64,000 nt of DNA from Solirubrobacteraceae bacterium (GCA_017744415.1 JAGIBJ010000051.1:62001-126000), one strand, 5' to 3'; shown: positions 1 through 8,509, numbered from the stretch's first letter. Notes: generated from the sequence alone by a model not told the origin. Program-made: numbers and translations.

Positions 1-2
1 AC

Positions 3-194
3 CCAATTTCGACGGCTGCGGGCGATCTGGTCCACGGCGCCTACACCTGCACCGGCCGGGAGTTCACGCGTTGTCTCCTGGCGTCGCTCGCGCCTGCGGA
101 GACGGCGCGGCGCGCCATCGCGGTCGGCACCGAGGCGCTTACGCGCGTGCGCACCGCGTACGCCGACACCCCGCTCGTCACCGGCGCCTCGTAG
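3..194 (+). CDS. C-terminal fragment of an unknown protein
   Basis: An open frame enters from the left edge and stops at a TAG at 192-194, giving 63 residues with the high third-position GC expected of a real gene here. The visible end has two Cys (in YTCTG and TRCLL) and an Ala/Thr/Arg-rich helical tail ending in TGAS. No domain can be recognised. It runs convergently toward the prepilin-like gene with only 9 bases between stops. The start and function lie outside the window. Confidence 0.5.
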   Translation, partial: PISTAAGDLVHGAYTCTGREFTRCLLASLAPAETARRAIAVGTEALTRVRTAYADTPLVTGAS

Positions 195-203
195 GCCCAG
201 GGT

Positions 204-1472
204 TCACGCGGCCTCGCAGTCGAGCCGCTGTTCCCAGACGCCGCCGACGGGTCGCGAGCGTTGCTCGACGAGGGTCATCGTCCGCAGACCCTTCACCGAG
301 CTGAGCCCGAGCGACGCTCCGATCCCGATCTCGCCGCCGATCTCTCGCTGCTCGGAGGCCACGGCGAAGCGCCGCTCGTCGAGCGCTGCATTCGCTGACG
401 CCGCACGGCCGAGCGCTGCGAGACGGCCCGCGTCGATGGGCGACGACCTCCAGGCCGCCAGCGCGGCCGCCACCTCAGCCGACTCGGGATCCAGCCGGGC
501 GTGCACCTCGCGAGCGCCAGCACCAGCCCCGACGGTGCCGGTCACCTCGACCTCGAGCACCCGCGGGCCGGGCGCGAGCCGCAAGGCGACCACGCCACTC
601 GCAAACGCCTCCGCCTCCTGCTCGAGCTTGTCGGGGTTGATCACCTTTGCCAGTGGCCCCGCTGCCGCCGCGCCGTCGGGATCGTCGCGGCGCTCGCCGC
701 GCCGGCGCTTGCCGTGGGGAATGCTCGCCGATGGCAGGGCGTCGAAGAACGCATTCACGCGCCCGTCGAGCGCGATGTAGGCCGTGGCCTCCCGCTGGTG
801 GGCTGCGATGCGCAGGCCGATCTCGGCACCGCCGTCGATCCCGGCTCCGGCACCGACGAGTTCACCGAGGCCGAGCTTGGCCGCTGCGTTCACGGCGCCT
901 TTGCCGGCGAGCGTGTAGCTGTCGACCGCGGGGTCGGCATCGGCGAGCCCGACGAGATCCGTGACGCCGGCGACGACGGCATCCGCTGCCGGAAGCGCCC
1001 GGCGCTGCAGGCGCTCGACGAGTGCGCGCGCCTCAGCCGCATTCGCAGCGCGGTAGGTACGCCCCGCCTTGCCGGTGAGGACCGCATCTGCGGATGCGTC
1101 AGCGCCGGGCCGACTGACGGTGGCTCCGACTCCCCCTCCGGCGCCTTCGACGACCCCGATCACGTAGCTCCCATCGCTGCGACGTTCGATGGTGAGTGCG
1201 CGATCGTCGCCGAGGCGCAGGAACCCGAGAGATACCTTCGTGCTGCGCGTGCGTTCCGTGCGCCGCATCGGGCACGGTTCGCGTTGGAGCGTCGGGCAGG
1301 CCGCGCCGCTGACGACGCAGAGCGAGCGCTGCATCGCCGTCGTGACGCGATTGAGGAGCCCGGGCGCGGCGATCGCACTGATCGCACCCGCGCCGAGCAG
1401 CGCGAGCGCCACGAGCAACACGAGCCCGACGTGCTCGATCGAGGCCTGGCCGGAGTCGTCACGGGTTCCCAT
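204..1472 (-). CDS. Prepilin-like (class III signal) secreted protein
   Basis: A 422-residue protein. The N-terminus reads MGTRDDSGQASIEHVGLVLL followed by more hydrophobic residues. This is a short charged leader, a Gly, then Glu at position +5 of the mature form and a hydrophobic helix, which is the pattern cut by TadV/PilD-type prepilin peptidases in Flp pilins and TadE-like pseudopilins. The remaining 380 residues are Ala/Gly/Arg-rich with scattered Cys near residues 45-65 and match no domain I know. A GTG at 1514 would add 14 residues before the leader, so the ATG at 1472 is preferred. It is probably a surface or pilus-associated protein. No other tad genes are in view, so its machinery must be elsewhere. 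Confidence 0.6.
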   Translation of the reverse strand: MGTRDDSGQASIEHVGLVLLVALALLGAGAISAIAAPGLLNRVTTAMQRSLCVVSGAACPTLQREPCPMRRTERTRSTKVSLGFLRLGDDRALTIERRSDGSYVIGVVEGAGGGVGATVSRPGADASADAVLTGKAGRTYRAANAAEARALVERLQRRALPAADAVVAGVTDLVGLADADPAVDSYTLAGKGAVNAAAKLGLGELVGAGAGIDGGAEIGLRIAAHQREATAYIALDGRVNAFFDALPSASIPHGKRRRGERRDDPDGAAAAGPLAKVINPDKLEQEAEAFASGVVALRLAPGPRVLEVEVTGTVGAGAGAREVHARLDPESAEVAAALAAWRSSPIDAGRLAALGRAASANAALDERRFAVASEQREIGGEIGIGASLGLSSVKGLRTMTLVEQRSRPVGGVWEQRLDCEAA

Positions 1473-1557
1473 ACCCCCAGCCTGGGCAACGAACTGCGAC
1501 GAAACACCACCCAAGCGTCACAACTCTGCGACGCCTCTCCCCCATCGCCGCGGTGCA

Positions 1558-1818
1558 TCAGAGCGCGGCTTGCTTGAACCACTGCCCGCTCCTCAAGTCG
1601 CGGAAGAGGACGAGGTTCTGGCCGGTGGTGGTGACGACTTCCCAGTAGCGCCGGCGGACGGGTGAAGGCGACCACCATCGGTCTTCGACGAGCCAGCTCT
1701 CGCGGACGGCTTCGATCACGGCACCTTCGACGCGCCGCGGGTAGCCGCTGCGCTCGGCCTGTACGCGGACCTCGATGGGCATGCCGAGGCGGCGGGGTGC
1801 GGTGCGGCTCCCGCTCAT
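1558..1818 (-). CDS. DUF6504-like ImuB partner protein
   Basis: An 86-residue basic protein with a characteristic end (WSPSPVRRRYWEVVTTTGQN, then LVLFRDLRSGQWFKQ). I recognise this as the small DUF6504 family that follows imuB or dnaE2 in actinobacterial mutasome cassettes. Its ATG (1816-1818) overlaps the TGA of imuB (1815-1817) as ATGA, so translation is almost certainly coupled and the gene shares imuB's SOS promoter. A structural or docking role in error-prone translesion synthesis is inferred from the linkage. No catalytic motif is visible. Confidence 0.75.
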   Translation of the reverse strand: MSGSRTAPRRLGMPIEVRVQAERSGYPRRVEGAVIEAVRESWLVEDRWWSPSPVRRRYWEVVTTTGQNLVLFRDLRSGQWFKQAAL

Positions 1819-2993
1819 GCTTCGCGCGGGGCCAGGGCCATGCGGCGTTCGGGCAGGCGAGACGCGGGATCGACTTCGACGACGCGCAGCAGCGCATCGT
1901 CGCCCGATCCCGCGCTCACCTGACGCAGCCCCTCCCGAAGCCGCGCCCTCCTGCGCTCCTCGTCGTCCTGCAGCAACGGGATCGCTTGGGACGGTGGACC
2001 ACCGAAGCTCTCGGCGTGAATGCCGAGCGACTGCGCCGGGGCGCTGAGCTGGGCGAGGTGCGGGGAAAGCGCGAGGTGCAGGCGCGTGCGATCGGCGGTG
2101 GCCTCGCGGAGCACCACGCGGGTGCGCCACGTGCCGCCTTCGACGAGCGCCGCCTCGAGCACCACCGTGCGCAGGGTGCGCGCCTGCCGCTCGGGACGCG
2201 CGAGCAGGCGATCGAGCAGGAGCCCAAGGACGCGTTCGAGCAGCTCCCCGGAGAGCGATTCGGGTAGGTCGAACCGCTCGCGCAGATCGCTGCCGGGCTC
2301 GCGCGGGACGAGCGGCGAGTCGATGCCGCTCGCGAGGTCGTGCGCGAGGATGCCGCTCGTGCCGAACCGCTCCCCCAGCGGTCCGCGGCCGAGCCGGACG
2401 AGCTCCCCGAGCGTGTCGAGGCCGAAGCGCCGCAGCGGGCTGGGCAGCCGGGCCGTGCGCTCGCGACAGGCGAGCAGGTCGACCGACATCGGTGCGAGCT
2501 CGGATGCTCCATGGACGAACGCGGCGCGCCGCGGACCGGCACGCCGCGCGGCAGCCTGGGCGCAGAACCGCACCGGGCCGAGCCCGATGCGCAGTCCTGG
2601 CCACCAGCCGATCGCGCGGCGCGTCGCCGCGATCACCCCTTCGATGCCGCGGTACATCCGCCGCAGCCCGGCCGCATCGAAGCACGCCTCCCCAGGCGCG
2701 AGCGGTTCGGGCCGGGCGCCGATGCCCTCGAGGCAGATCAGCAGTGCCTCCCAGCTCCGGTCGACCGCCACGGGATCGGGCGGCACCAAGACCAGCTGCG
2801 GACTGCGCGCGAGGGCTTCGGCGAGCGGAATGCCAGGATGGACGCCCTGAGCCTCAGCGGCGGGCGAACATGCCCCTACCCGGTCGGGACCCCCGGGCAG
2901 GGGAGCGAGCGCCACCGGAGCTCGCAAGAGCGTGCGGCGGTCCCCCACCGCCACAACGAGCTCCAGCCGAGACATCAGGACGTCCATCACCAT
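1815..2993 (-). CDS. imuB: ImuB-like Y-family DNA polymerase homologue
   Basis: A 392-residue protein matching the actinobacterial Y-family ImuB/DinP relatives. It has an N-terminal palm-like half, the segment GEACFDAAGL where active Y polymerases carry the SxDE motif, then thumb and little-finger regions (GLDTLGELVRLGRGPLGERF). The metal-binding carboxylates of active polymerases are not seen, as is known for ImuB, which serves as a scaffold between the beta clamp and DnaE2. Three in-frame ATGs lie at 2993, 2987 and 2975; the first sits 3 bases from a perfect SOS box, so a leaderless start is possible, and 2975 is an alternative. No imuA or dnaE2 is adjacent. It is expected to be LexA-repressed and damage-induced. 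Confidence 0.85.
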   Translation of the reverse strand: MVMDVLMSRLELVVAVGDRRTLLRAPVALAPLPGGPDRVGACSPAAEAQGVHPGIPLAEALARSPQLVLVPPDPVAVDRSWEALLICLEGIGARPEPLAPGEACFDAAGLRRMYRGIEGVIAATRRAIGWWPGLRIGLGPVRFCAQAAARRAGPRRAAFVHGASELAPMSVDLLACRERTARLPSPLRRFGLDTLGELVRLGRGPLGERFGTSGILAHDLASGIDSPLVPREPGSDLRERFDLPESLSGELLERVLGLLLDRLLARPERQARTLRTVVLEAALVEGGTWRTRVVLREATADRTRLHLALSPHLAQLSAPAQSLGIHAESFGGPPSQAIPLLQDDEERRRARLREGLRQVSAGSGDDALLRVVEVDPASRLPERRMALAPREA

Positions 2994-2996
2994 GAC

Positions 2997-3010
2997 CGAA
3001 CATACGTTCG
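2997..3010. promoter_or_regulatory. LexA-binding SOS box upstream of imuB
   Basis: CGAACATACGTTCG matches the Gram-positive consensus CGAACRNRYGTTCG at every position and is a near-perfect palindrome. It ends 3 bases from the first ATG of imuB on the minus strand. lexA itself lies about 7 kb away and carries a related box. Confidence 0.93.
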
Positions 3011-3111
3011 CATCCCGTTCGGCGGATTGCAAGCGATCTTGCACGTGCCCGCGAGCGGCCCCGCGGCGCCTGGCCTGACTCCTTTCCGGAGCCGCCCGAT
3101 GAGCGCTCCGC

Positions 3112-4107
3112 CTACCGTCCGAACGACGCCCACGCGCGCGTGAAGAACGGCGAGCGGGAAAGCCGCTCGCGCTCCTGAGTGCGCAGGTGGGTGCCGGGGA
3201 ACGACACATAGCCGGCCCACATCAGCGCGGCGTAGTCGCAGGTCGGGCGGCCGCGATCGCAGGCCCGGGGGTGCGGCAACCCGAACGCGTGGCCGAGCTC
3301 GTGCGCCGCGCCGCCGACCCACCGGCCGACCGCACCCGTGAGCGGCTCGCCGCAGTCGTTGGTGCCGAGCACGCCGACGAGCCCGTCGAGGTCGTCGCGC
3401 GGCAGGATCGCGAGGCCCTTCGCCCCTACCCCGAGTGGCTCACGCCGGTTGCAGGCGTGGTCGACGTCGACGTAGACGAGCCACACGTAGGCGGGCGAAC
3501 TGAACCCCACCTCGCGGCATGGCTGGAGGTCTTGGATCACGCGCGTGAGGGTGCGGACGGCGTAGTGCTCGGCATCCTGCGGCAGCACGCAGCGCTCCAC
3601 CCCGCGCGGCGAGAGCCGGAACGAGCGCCCGACCTGCCCCGCGTACCACCGCTGGATCTCGCGGCCGGCGTTGCCGATGGCGGCGGCGAAGTCGTCGCGG
3701 GCCGGCCGATCCCGCGGCCGGGCGTAGACCATCCGCACCTGGGGCACGATCGGCTTCGGCTGGCGGATCTCGGCAGTGACGGGACGGGCGGGCGAGCCGG
3801 CCGAGGTCGCACGGGCGCGGATCCTGGCGCGGGCGATGCCCGAGCAGCGGAACGACGCGCGCTGCCCCGACCACGTGAACGGGTTGCGCACCGTGATCCA
3901 CTGACCGCCACGCAGCCGCTCGAGCCGGAGCTCCCAGGGGGCGACGCCGTCGATGCTGGCCGTCACCTCGCACCAGCCGCTGCGCTCGTTGCGCGCGACG
4001 ATGCCCGCGCTGGCCACCGGCGTGAAGCCTCCGAGAGCGACGATGATCGCCAGGAGCAGGCCGATGCCGAGCGCCGCCCGGCCACGCCGCTGCCGTGGAG
4101 CCCTCAC
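3112..4107 (-). CDS. Secreted zinc metalloprotease (zincin, HELGH)
   Basis: A 331-residue protein starting at a GTG chosen because it is followed directly by a basic stretch and a hydrophobic core ending ASA, a good Sec signal peptide. Around residues 268-278 it has HELGHAFGLPH, the extended HExxHxxGxxH zinc site of the metzincin clan, and a later Met (ALMWAGY) that may form the Met-turn. Cys pairs (ERCVL, QPCREV, HACNR, NDCGE, RACDR, PTCDY) suggest a disulphide-stabilised extracellular enzyme. The N-terminal 130 residues look like a beta-rich accessory domain. Substrate unknown. A 69-residue longer ATG-started version exists upstream but is low-complexity Arg-rich sequence. Confidence 0.8.
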   Translation of the reverse strand: MRAPRQRRGRAALGIGLLLAIIVALGGFTPVASAGIVARNERSGWCEVTASIDGVAPWELRLERLRGGQWITVRNPFTWSGQRASFRCSGIARARIRARATSAGSPARPVTAEIRQPKPIVPQVRMVYARPRDRPARDDFAAAIGNAGREIQRWYAGQVGRSFRLSPRGVERCVLPQDAEHYAVRTLTRVIQDLQPCREVGFSSPAYVWLVYVDVDHACNRREPLGVGAKGLAILPRDDLDGLVGVLGTNDCGEPLTGAVGRWVGGAAHELGHAFGLPHPRACDRGRPTCDYAALMWAGYVSFPGTHLRTQERERLSRSPFFTRAWASFGR

Positions 4108-4148
4108 GCCGCGGAGCTTATCCCGCGCGCAGCGCGGCAAGCGCTGCT

Positions 4149-5210
4149 TCAGCCGCGCCGCGCGACCACGGGGCGGCCGAGCCGCCGACCGCTCTCGCGC
4201 CACGTGCGACGACGCGCGCCGACCACTCCGCCATGCCGGCTGCGAGTCAGCGGCGAATGCCCGGCGGTGGCGGCCTCGGCGAGCTCGGGCAGTGCCGGGA
4301 ACTCGGTCGTCGCGCCGGTGAGCATCGGCGAGAGCTCGGGCTCGTCCTGCGTCGCCGGGCGGCGGGTGAGGAGCACCGAGCCTGCGAGCACGAGCACGAA
4401 GCCGACGACGGTCCAAGGGGTGATCGCCTCGCCGAGGAAGAGCGCGCCGGCGACGATCGCGACGGCGGGGTTCACGTAGGTGACGGCGGTCGAGCGCACG
4501 GGGCCGACCCGTCCGATGAGCTCGAAGAGCATGAGGAACGCGCCGACGGTGCAGACGAGCACGAGTACTGCGAGCGCCCCGATCACCTTCGCCGAGGGGA
4601 CCGCCTCGGGCCAGCCGCCGCTCAGCGCGAGGATCGGGAGCATCGCGACCGCGGCGACCGCGAACGAGAGCCCGACCACCGCAGGACCGGACTCGTTCGC
4701 GAGCCAGCGGGCGAGGATCATCGGACCCACCGAGTAGCCGATGGCGACGACTCCGAGCTGGAGCACGGCGATGTGGTCGGAGGTGTCGATGTCGAGGCCG
4801 ACGAGCGCGGCGACACCCAGGAATCCGAGGACGAGCCCGAGTGAGCCCGTCCGGCCCAGCGCCTCATTGCGACGCGTCGCGAAGGCAAGCGCGACGCCCA
4901 CGAGCGGCGTCGCGGCGATCAGCAGCGCGGTCGTCGAGCTCGAGAGGCGCAGCTCGGCGTTGCCGATCATCAGCCAGGGAAGGACGATCTCGATCACGGC
5001 GTAGGCGGCGATCACCTTCCAGTGGCGCAGCGCACCGCCGAGCGTCCCGCGGCGGGCGGCGAGAGGCAGCAGGATGGCCGCGGCGATCGAGGTGCGCATG
5101 AGCACGAGCATCGCCGGAGAAAGCTCCTCGACGGCGACCTTCACGAGCAGGTAGGGGATGCCCCATGCGACCCCGAGCGCGGCGAAGAGCAGAGCAGCGC
5201 GTCGGTCCAT
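4149..5210 (-). CDS. EamA/DMT-family transporter
   Basis: A 353-residue integral membrane protein with about ten hydrophobic helices arranged as two EamA repeats (GVAWGIPYLLVKVAVEE near the start; AVTYVNPAVAIVAGALFLGE in the second half). The family exports amino acids, nucleobases or other small metabolites; the substrate cannot be read from sequence. The start at MDRRAALLF is preferred over an ATG 22 residues upstream because it opens the first helix. The last 45 residues are Arg-rich and probably cytoplasmic. It is divergent from a LysR regulator with 64 bases between starts, so that regulator probably controls it. Confidence 0.85.
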   Translation of the reverse strand: MDRRAALLFAALGVAWGIPYLLVKVAVEELSPAMLVLMRTSIAAAILLPLAARRGTLGGALRHWKVIAAYAVIEIVLPWLMIGNAELRLSSSTTALLIAATPLVGVALAFATRRNEALGRTGSLGLVLGFLGVAALVGLDIDTSDHIAVLQLGVVAIGYSVGPMILARWLANESGPAVVGLSFAVAAVAMLPILALSGGWPEAVPSAKVIGALAVLVLVCTVGAFLMLFELIGRVGPVRSTAVTYVNPAVAIVAGALFLGEAITPWTVVGFVLVLAGSVLLTRRPATQDEPELSPMLTGATTEFPALPELAEAATAGHSPLTRSRHGGVVGARRRTWRESGRRLGRPVVARRG

Positions 5211-5220
5211 GCCTCTACTT

Positions 5221-5259
5221 TCGGACATTCCTACCGTAAACTCCATCGAGAATATCCGA
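5221..5259. promoter_or_regulatory. Inverted repeat in the EamA/LysR intergenic region
   Basis: TCGGACATTC (5221-5230) and GAATATCCGA (5250-5259) form 10-base inverted arms with one mismatch and 19 bases between. The pair fills most of the 64-base gap between the divergent transporter and LysR gene, and is a likely binding site for the LysR protein. Confidence 0.5.
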
Positions 5260-5274
5260 ACGGAATCGTTTAGC

Positions 5275-6228
5275 ATGGCTTACATGTTGGACGAGCCCGT
5301 CATCGACCTTCGCCGCCTGCGCGTGCTGCGCGAGGTCGACCGCCGCGGCACGATCTCCGCCGCCGCCGACGCGCTCCATCTCACGCCATCGGCCGTCTCC
5401 CAGCAGCTCTCCGGGCTCGCCCGCGACCTCGACGTGCCGCTGCTCGAGAAGCAGGGTCGCGGCGTGCGACTCACCGGCCAAGCCCGATTGCTGATCGCTC
5501 ACGCGGAGATCGTCGCCGACCAGCTCGACCGCGCACGCGCAGATCTCGCGAACTGGTCGGCGGGCACCGTCGGTACGGTGCGGGTCGGCTCGCTGGCGAC
5601 GGGCGTCGCGGCGCTCGTCGGTCCGGCAATTGCCCGGCTCAGCCAGGAGCGACCCAACCTCGAGGTTACGGTGAGCGAGCTCGAACCACCGGCGGTGTTC
5701 GAGGCCCTCGACGACGGCACCGTCGACGTGGTCGTCGCCGTCGACTACCGTGATGCGCCCGCGCGCAGCGACGCCCGCTACCTGCGGCGCGATCTCCTCA
5801 GCGACCGCCTCGACGTCGTCCTTCCCGCCGGCCATCGGCTTGCCACGGAGACCTCGGCACGGCGCGGGATCAAGCTCGAGCAGCTGGCCGACGAGATCTG
5901 GGTGTCGTCACCGCCGACGGACTCCTGCGCGATGATCACCACCGCCGTGTGCGCCGGAGCCGGGTTCAGCCCGGACGTGCGCCACCACTGCCAGGAGTGG
6001 GATTCGGCGGCTGCGCTCGTCGCGGCCGGTGCTGGCGTGGCGCTGATCCCCGAGCTCGCGCAGCCGCTCCGCCAGAACGCCGACCTGTTCCGTTGCAAGG
6101 TCGACGGGCCGCCCGCCGCGCGCCTGCTCTTCGAGCTCGCCCGCGCGAGTGCCGAGTCGGCGCCGCCGGTGATGGCCGTGCTCGACGCCATTGCGGCGGT
6201 GGCCGCCGAGCGGCCCGACGCGCTCTAA
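5275..6228 (+). CDS. LysR-family transcriptional regulator
   Basis: A 317-residue regulator. Residues 10-70 form the winged helix-turn-helix (LRRLRVLREVDRRGTISAAA, then DALHLTPSAVSQQLSGLARD) and residues 95-300 a periplasmic-binding-protein-like effector domain starting TVRVGSLATGVAALV. A second ATG lies 9 bases downstream. It diverges from the EamA transporter, so it probably senses the transported compound or its precursor. The effector is unknown. Confidence 0.9.
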   Translation: MAYMLDEPVIDLRRLRVLREVDRRGTISAAADALHLTPSAVSQQLSGLARDLDVPLLEKQGRGVRLTGQARLLIAHAEIVADQLDRARADLANWSAGTVGTVRVGSLATGVAALVGPAIARLSQERPNLEVTVSELEPPAVFEALDDGTVDVVVAVDYRDAPARSDARYLRRDLLSDRLDVVLPAGHRLATETSARRGIKLEQLADEIWVSSPPTDSCAMITTAVCAGAGFSPDVRHHCQEWDSAAALVAAGAGVALIPELAQPLRQNADLFRCKVDGPPAARLLFELARASAESAPPVMAVLDAIAAVAAERPDAL

Positions 6229-6235
6229 CTCCGCT

Positions 6236-7204
6236 TCAGCCGGCTGGCCGCTGCGCGGGCAACCGCAGGGTCACGGTCACCGCACGATGGTCGCTGCCGG
6301 GAAGCGGGTCGATCGCGTAGGCAACGACGGCAGCGCCTGGAGGCACCAGGACGTGGTCGAGCGTGAGGCGCGCGCCGGGGAGCCCGTGCCAGGTCGGCCG
6401 CATGCCCGAGCCCCGCTCGCGGCCGGCGTCGCGCCAGCCGGCATCGAGCAGGCGCCTCAGCTGCGGATGGTCGAGCGTCGCGTTGAAGTCGCCGGCAACG
6501 ATGCCACCCGCGAGCGGACCCGTCGGCCCCGGGAGCGCGGCGAGCCAGTCTCGCCATTGCTGGTCGACGACGCGGTTCATCGGCGGGTGCGGGTGCGCGC
6601 TGACGACGTTCAGGGGACCGTAGCCCGGCACGTCGACCGCGACCGGCCGGAACACGCTCGGCAGTCCCACGTCGAGTGGCGCGACCGGCCACCGTGAGGC
6701 GACGCCCGCGTCGTCGTAGCGGCCGCTGTGGCCGAGAACGCGGTTCGGCACGGTCGAGAACACGCCTGCGGCCTCGAGATCGACGACGCCCGGATCGGTG
6801 AGCTCCTGGAGCGTGACGATGTCCGGCGCGCGCCGCGCAACGATCTCGGCCAGGGCCCGGGAGTCGGCCTTGCCATAGAGCAGGTTGGCCGTCGTGATGG
6901 TGAGCTCCGGTCCGCCGGCCGCAGGCTGGCTCGCCGCCATCTCGCGCGGGAGCACCGCGCCGCCGAGCGCGATCGCCGACACGCCGGCGGCAACGAGCGC
7001 GACCCGATCCCGGCTGAGCCCCGCCGCCAGGCCGACGCCCACCGCGCCCGCGAGCACGTACGGCGTGAACGCGAGCATCGCCGACAGTGGATACGGCCCG
7101 GACGACCAGCCGCTCACGCGCACGGCGGCGAACGCTGCGGTGGCGCCGGCTGCGGCTCGCACGCCGCCGCGGACGACCGGTTGGAAGGGCAGAGCACTCG
7201 GCAC
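6236..7204 (-). CDS. Membrane-anchored endonuclease/exonuclease/phosphatase (EEP) family protein
   Basis: A 322-residue protein with an N-terminal hydrophobic region of two or three helices (residues 15-105) followed by an EEP domain. Motifs in order: TTANLLYGKAD, IVTLQE (metal-binding Glu), SAHPHPP, GDFNATLDHP, LTLDHVLV and LPGSDHRAV (catalytic His). The family includes nucleases, phosphodiesterases and sphingomyelinases; the substrate is unknown, and membrane tethering suggests an outward-facing catalytic domain. The GTG at 7204 is preferred because longer versions run through the terminal hairpin and into the RNase P RNA gene. A paralogue with the same layout is at 14166-15113. Confidence 0.82.
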   Translation of the reverse strand: MPSALPFQPVVRGGVRAAAGATAAFAAVRVSGWSSGPYPLSAMLAFTPYVLAGAVGVGLAAGLSRDRVALVAAGVSAIALGGAVLPREMAASQPAAGGPELTITTANLLYGKADSRALAEIVARRAPDIVTLQELTDPGVVDLEAAGVFSTVPNRVLGHSGRYDDAGVASRWPVAPLDVGLPSVFRPVAVDVPGYGPLNVVSAHPHPPMNRVVDQQWRDWLAALPGPTGPLAGGIVAGDFNATLDHPQLRRLLDAGWRDAGRERGSGMRPTWHGLPGARLTLDHVLVPPGAAVVAYAIDPLPGSDHRAVTVTLRLPAQRPAG

Positions 7205-7255
7205 GGGCCGGAGGCTACGCGCCCGACGGTTCCGGGGGCGCCGGCAGGACTGACC

Positions 7256-7277
7256 GGGGCCTCCTTGCGGAGGCCCC
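7256..7277 (-). terminator. Hairpin just downstream of rnpB
   Basis: A 9-bp perfect stem (7256-7264 with 7269-7277) and a TTGC loop sit 4 bases beyond the predicted 3' end of RNase P RNA on the minus strand. There is no T run, so it may act as a U-less terminator or as a 3' processing or stability element. Confidence 0.55.
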
Positions 7278-7280
7278 GGT

Positions 7281-7609
7281 GGTAGCGCGCCTGTAAGCCG
7301 GATTCTGTCGGAGGCAACCATCCATCTTTGCGACCTACCTGAGCCTCGGCGGGCCGCCTACGAGCGGCTCTGCTCGGTCTTGCATCGGGTGGGGTTTACC
7401 TGGCCGCCGTGTCACCACGACGCCGGTGCGCTCTTACCGCACCTTTTCAACCTTGCCTGTGCGCGAAGCGCCATCGGCGGTGTATTTCTGTGGCACTTTC
7501 CCGCGGGTTTCCCCGGGTCGGTCTCCCGACCACCCTGCCCTGTGATGTCCGGACTTTCCTCGAGACGACGAGCGTCCCGCGGCTGCCCAGCGCGCCAGCG
7601 GAGCCTACC
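7281..7609 (-). ncRNA. rnpB: RNase P RNA (bacterial type A)
   Basis: Catalytic RNA of RNase P, which trims the 5' leaders of tRNA precursors. Read on the minus strand, it has GAGGAAAGTCCGG near the 5' side (about 7549-7561), the universally conserved GGTGCGGTAAGAGCGCACC (around 7430-7450) and the 3' ACAGAATCCGGCTTA (7294-7308). The outer P1 helix is placed by pairing GGTAG (5', near 7605-7609) with CTACC (3', 7281-7285), so the ends are accurate to perhaps 10 bases. About 330 nt is slightly short for type A. Open frames crossing this region are not genes. Confidence 0.95.
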
Positions 7610-7640
7610 GTGGCGGCCGATCCGGCACCGAACGGGCCCG

Positions 7641-7709
7641 CCAGCGCATGGGACGCCCAACGGAGAACCCCCGCCACGGTGGTCCGTCGTTGGGCGTCCC
7701 ATGCGCTGG
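7641..7709. repeat. Long inverted repeat upstream of rnpB
   Basis: Arms 7641-7662 and 7688-7709 are perfectly complementary over 22 bases, with 25 bases between. A second, weaker pair (7607-7616 with 7671-7680, 10 bases) overlaps the rnpB 5' end and the loop, so two alternative folds are possible. The element lies about 32 bases upstream of rnpB and contains both possible starts of the plus-strand gene that follows. Confidence 0.8.
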
Positions 7710-8319
7710 GCCCTGCCCCGGCCGCAAAGCGGCACCCGCACGGGCCGCCGCGCAGGGTTACGCTCCGCAGATCACCGATGGATCGCAAGCCGAACGGGCC
7801 GCGGAGGCGAGGCGTCTCGCGCGGAGTGTCGAGAGCGGGCGGCAGATCGCCGCGGCGCTCCGGCACCTCGACGCCTACGGCAGCGAGGAAGCGTCGCGCC
7901 CGCTGGCCGAGGCCCTCGGGCGCTTCCTGGTCGACCGCGCCGAGGCACGGCACGCCGGATGGCGCGTCGTCCGGCAGCTGATCGTCGAGAGCGCCAGCGA
8001 TGCGCCGTGGGAGCGGTGCGCCCGGCGCGCCGTCCCGCTGGTCGCCGACGAGCTGATCCGACTCACCGAGGAGGCCGGCCGCACACCCCTGCACCGTGCG
8101 CAGCACGTTGCCGCGCGCTGCCGCGCCACGGCCGTCGCGCCGTTCGTCGATCCGGCGCCGGTGCTCCGCGATCTGGGGCTCGAGCAACGGCAGATGGACG
8201 ACGACGAGTGGGCCGCGGGACTGCGCGAGGCCGTCTCCGCGCGCAGCCGCGAGGGCGCGCGCAAGCGGCTTGCCACGAGCCTCGAGCTTGCGCCCGCCGC
8301 CGTCGAACAGGTCGACTGA
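7648..8319 (+). CDS. Unrecognised helical protein (start uncertain)
   Basis: Up to 223 residues. From about residue 45 onward the frame has strong third-position GC and a helix-friendly composition (VESGRQIAAALRHLDAYGSE, later EEWAAGL-like acidic/Ala stretches), and I take this part as genuine. It shows no catalytic motif, signal peptide or membrane segment. The first 40 residues are doubtful because the ATG (7648) and the alternative TTG (7690) both lie inside the long inverted repeat, and that part is Pro/Gly/Arg-rich. It diverges from rnpB. The longer opposite-strand frame over the same bases runs into rnpB and looks like a shadow. Confidence 0.55.
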   Translation: MGRPTENPRHGGPSLGVPCAGPCPGRKAAPARAAAQGYAPQITDGSQAERAAEARRLARSVESGRQIAAALRHLDAYGSEEASRPLAEALGRFLVDRAEARHAGWRVVRQLIVESASDAPWERCARRAVPLVADELIRLTEEAGRTPLHRAQHVAARCRATAVAPFVDPAPVLRDLGLEQRQMDDDEWAAGLREAVSARSREGARKRLATSLELAPAAVEQVD

Positions 8320-8449
8320 GCCGCTGACACCGGCGCTGCGGGGCGGCGCCAAGTCACTCTGGCCGGTGATGGGAGCCTGGTCTGGTCGTCCAGTTCTGGG
8401 GCGATCTACCAGGAGGAACGGTCGTGTCGATCTAGAATCCAGACCTCAG

Positions 8450-8509
8450 ATGACGGCCTCCACCCGCCTCCGCCGCTGCCATCGCGACCCCTTCAGCGCA
8501 TCCCGTTGA
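8450..8509 (+). CDS. 19-residue Arg-rich small ORF coupled to the kinase-like gene
   Basis: ATG at 8450 encodes MTASTRLRRCHRDPFSASR and stops at a TGA (8507-8509) that overlaps the TTG start of the next gene as TTGA. A possible -10 element TAGAAT lies at 8432-8437, too close for a long leader. It could be a translational-coupling leader peptide or a small basic product. The alternative is that it is chance and the downstream gene starts further in. Confidence 0.35.
   Translation: MTASTRLRRCHRDPFSASR

Noticed and set aside
7447-8352. A 301-codon minus-strand frame
   Set aside because: It runs into the RNase P RNA gene and its codon pattern is that of the antisense of the plus-strand frame.
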